The notes below the pieces were generated by a model. The model did not search any database. It was not told where the DNA came from and saw nothing but the letters and a program-made list of their open reading frames with translations. 64,000 nt of DNA, taken from assembly GCF_026163695.1 (NCBI RefSeq), contig NZ_JAOTID010000002.1, positions 151,511-215,510 on the forward strand, given 5' to 3'. This DNA is from Shumkonia mesophila. GTDB lineage: Bacteria; Pseudomonadota; Alphaproteobacteria; Rhodospirillales; Shumkoniaceae. Positions 62,600 through 64,000 of the stretch are shown here, in pieces. Made by a program: the position numbers and the translations under genes. Every line of letters begins with the position of its first letter. The first letter of the stretch is position 1.

Positions 62600-64000
62600 T
62601 CACGCCTTCTCGGGCTCCAGCTCCACGTCGAGGATCTCGGTGACCGGCAGGGTGGCGATGTCGTTGAGTTTCTCGTATTTGGGATTGGCGAGGTCGACCA
62701 GGTTGGCCACCCGCGCATAGGTGGACGGCACCAGGATCTCCTCGCCGCCGTCGGTGGTGCGCCGGATGCCGAAGCGCACGTGGTTGCGATCCTCGGCGGT
62801 GAGCTTGCCCAGCAGGTTCTTGGTCGCCCAGATGGCACCGCGGCGCGCGAAATCGGAAAGGCGTCCGGCCGTGTTGATGGTGTCGCCCAGCACGGTGAAC
62901 TCGAGGTGGGTCGGCGTCTGGTAGGTGCCGAACCATTCCTGCCCCTCGTGGATGCCGATGTTGAGGCGCAGTTCGTTGATCCAGTGCTTGCGGTTCTGCC
63001 AGCGGCGGCTGATGTCGCGGATGGTTTCCTTCATCTCCTGGGCGCAGCGCAGCGCGTTCAGCGCATAACTGCAGTCCGGCTGCGGGAAAAAATAGCAGAC
63101 CATGCCGTCGCCGGCATGTTTGCCGTGGGTGGCGTAGTACCGGCGCAGCTTGGGCTCGGTGGCGCCCCACACCTCGTTGATCAGTTCGAAGTATTCCTCG
63201 GGCGGCAGTTCGGTGCAGATCTTGACCGAATCCTGGAGGTCGGCCACCAGCACGGCCAACTCGGTCAGATAGGGGCGGCGCTTCTTCAGAAGATCGCGGA
63301 TGACGATGTCGCGCCGGGCCAGCAGGGCGACCAGCGAATCGCTGACGTTGTCGGCCGCCGCGTAGGTGAAGAAGATGCCCTCGCGGTAGAAGCTGGCGTA
63401 AAGGGTGTGCCAGGCCTCGACCTCGCCCGGACGGGCGAGGTTCACCTCGGTGTGCAGCAGGGGCTGGCGGTTGATGGGCTCGACGTCGTCGTAAAGGGCG
63501 AACAGCGGCCCCACCGGCGTGCCGCGGGCGGCCAAGTCGGTGCCGAACAGCGCGGTCTTGGCGACCCGGTTCTTGGCGATGGACAGGTGGAAGCGCAGCA
63601 GCTCCTCGCAGCCGGCGAAGCCGGGCACCCGGTCGCCCTGGAGAAACAGGCGAAAGAGGTTGCGCTCGGTAATGGCGCTGGCGTCGTCGAGGCGGCGGCC
63701 GAAGATCCTGTCCTGGGCCGACGGATTGGCCCATTCCACCTCGAAGCGGTAGTTGACCATGTAGGCCGGCGCCTTGATCTGATCGAGCGTCACCGCCATG
63801 TCGCCGCCCCTGGACGGATGGGCGGCGGGCGAGGGGGACGACGCCACCGGCGTCGGCGCCGCCGGCCGGGGCGCCAGGGCTTCGACGCCGTTGCGCGGCG
63901 CGGTGCCGGCCGGGGGAACGGGCGGTTCGGGAGCGCCGACCGGCTGCTCCTTCACTTCCTCGGAGGGGCGGTGACCCACCCCCACCATCGAAACGATTTC
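62600..64000 (-). CDS. Class III adenylate/guanylate cyclase with PAS-like region, possibly 5'-truncated
   Basis: At least 463 residues; an ATG lies at 63988, but the frame stays open to the window edge, so the true start may be outside. Residues ~1-62 are Pro/Ala-rich; about 63-225 contain a PAS-like region (APAYMVNYRFEVEWANPSAQDRIFG). The C-terminal catalytic domain (about 245-420) shows the metal Asp in VADLQDSVKI, second Asp in HAGDGMVCYF, and FTVLGDTINTAGRLSDFAR with transition-state Asn/Arg. All class III residues I can place are present. Substrate (ATP or GTP) not decided. Converges with smpB, 6 bp apart. Confidence 0.87.
   Translation of the reverse strand, partial: EIVSMVGVGHRPSEEVKEQPVGAPEPPVPPAGTAPRNGVEALAPRPAAPTPVASSPSPAAHPSRGGDMAVTLDQIKAPAYMVNYRFEVEWANPSAQDRIFGRRLDDASAITERNLFRLFLQGDRVPGFAGCEELLRFHLSIAKNRVAKTALFGTDLAARGTPVGPLFALYDDVEPINRQPLLHTEVNLARPGEVEAWHTLYASFYREGIFFTYAAADNVSDSLVALLARRDIVIRDLLKKRRPYLTELAVLVADLQDSVKICTELPPEEYFELINEVWGATEPKLRRYYATHGKHAGDGMVCYFFPQPDCSYALNALRCAQEMKETIRDISRRWQNRKHWINELRLNIGIHEGQEWFGTYQTPTHLEFTVLGDTINTAGRLSDFARRGAIWATKNLLGKLTAEDRNHVRFGIRRTTDGGEEILVPSTYARVANLVDLANPKYEKLNDIATLPVTEILDVELEPEKA

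Overview
This is a gene-dense, high-GC chromosomal window (64 kb) with no rRNA, tRNA or CRISPR that I could find. Gene content and order point to an alphaproteobacterium, most likely Rhodospirillales. The clues are a lipoyl-domain/E1-beta fusion in the pyruvate dehydrogenase operon, LpxI instead of LpxH, a GTTC-N7-GTTC LexA box upstream of lexA, the block lexA/comEC/gltX/gltA/lpxB/lpxI/lpxA, and the runs tpiA-secG-pyrG-kdsA-eno and pdhA-pdhB-pdhC-lpdA-lipA. No rRNA is present, so the genus cannot be fixed.

Layout. 1-8130: lipid A genes (lpxA partial, lpxI, lpxB), citrate synthase, glutamyl-tRNA synthetase, ComEC. 8156-9820: small proteins of unclear role (DUF3047-like, ABM-like, a low-GC lipoprotein). 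9950-15057: lexA, then moeA, moaC, trpC, trpD, trpG, all on the minus strand and mostly in 4-bp overlaps. 15058-17350: a compositional island with an AT-rich reverse transcriptase gene (TTG start), structured intergenic DNA on both sides and a 105-bp direct repeat. 17351-30575: aldo/keto reductase with divergent LysR; an alkylation-repair trio (ogt, 2OG oxygenase, alkA); a copper operon (copZ, CsoR-like, copA); a polysaccharide deacetylase; galM and a GNAT; motAB with a degenerate receiver protein. 30765-34179: trpE and ppiD. 34424-39492: tpiA, secG, pyrG, kdsA, eno. 39672-43356: PepSY protein, two-component pair, carbamoylase-type hydrolase. 43550-54118: ftsB, a three-domain ACP/AMP-ligase/acyltransferase, the PDH operon with an embedded cupin, lipA, coq10/ratA. 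54101-64000: proline dehydrogenase, pncC, pgpA, M23 peptidase and bactofilin, a HAD protein lacking its nucleophile, soluble lytic transglycosylase, dapA, smpB and a class III cyclase running to the edge.

How it fits together. Most of the window is housekeeping: envelope synthesis, tryptophan, molybdopterin, central carbon metabolism and protein export. Two signs of plasticity stand out. First, trpE (with ppiD) and trpG-trpD-trpC-moaC-moeA, which I expect to be contiguous in relatives, lie 15.7 kb apart; the intervening DNA carries the reverse transcriptase locus at its trpG end. Second, three intergenic spots carry related REP-like palindromes with a GGGGACAC core, and four more carry G/C-rich palindromes.

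The best candidate for something undescribed is the reverse transcriptase locus at 15.2-17.2 kb. It is a stand-alone RT of unassigned (not retron, not DGR) type, flanked by a roughly 115-nt nested hairpin on one side and by a palindrome between two 105-bp repeats on the other. A short ORF with a strong ribosome-binding site lies just upstream. An anti-phage or other RNA-templated role is an inference only.
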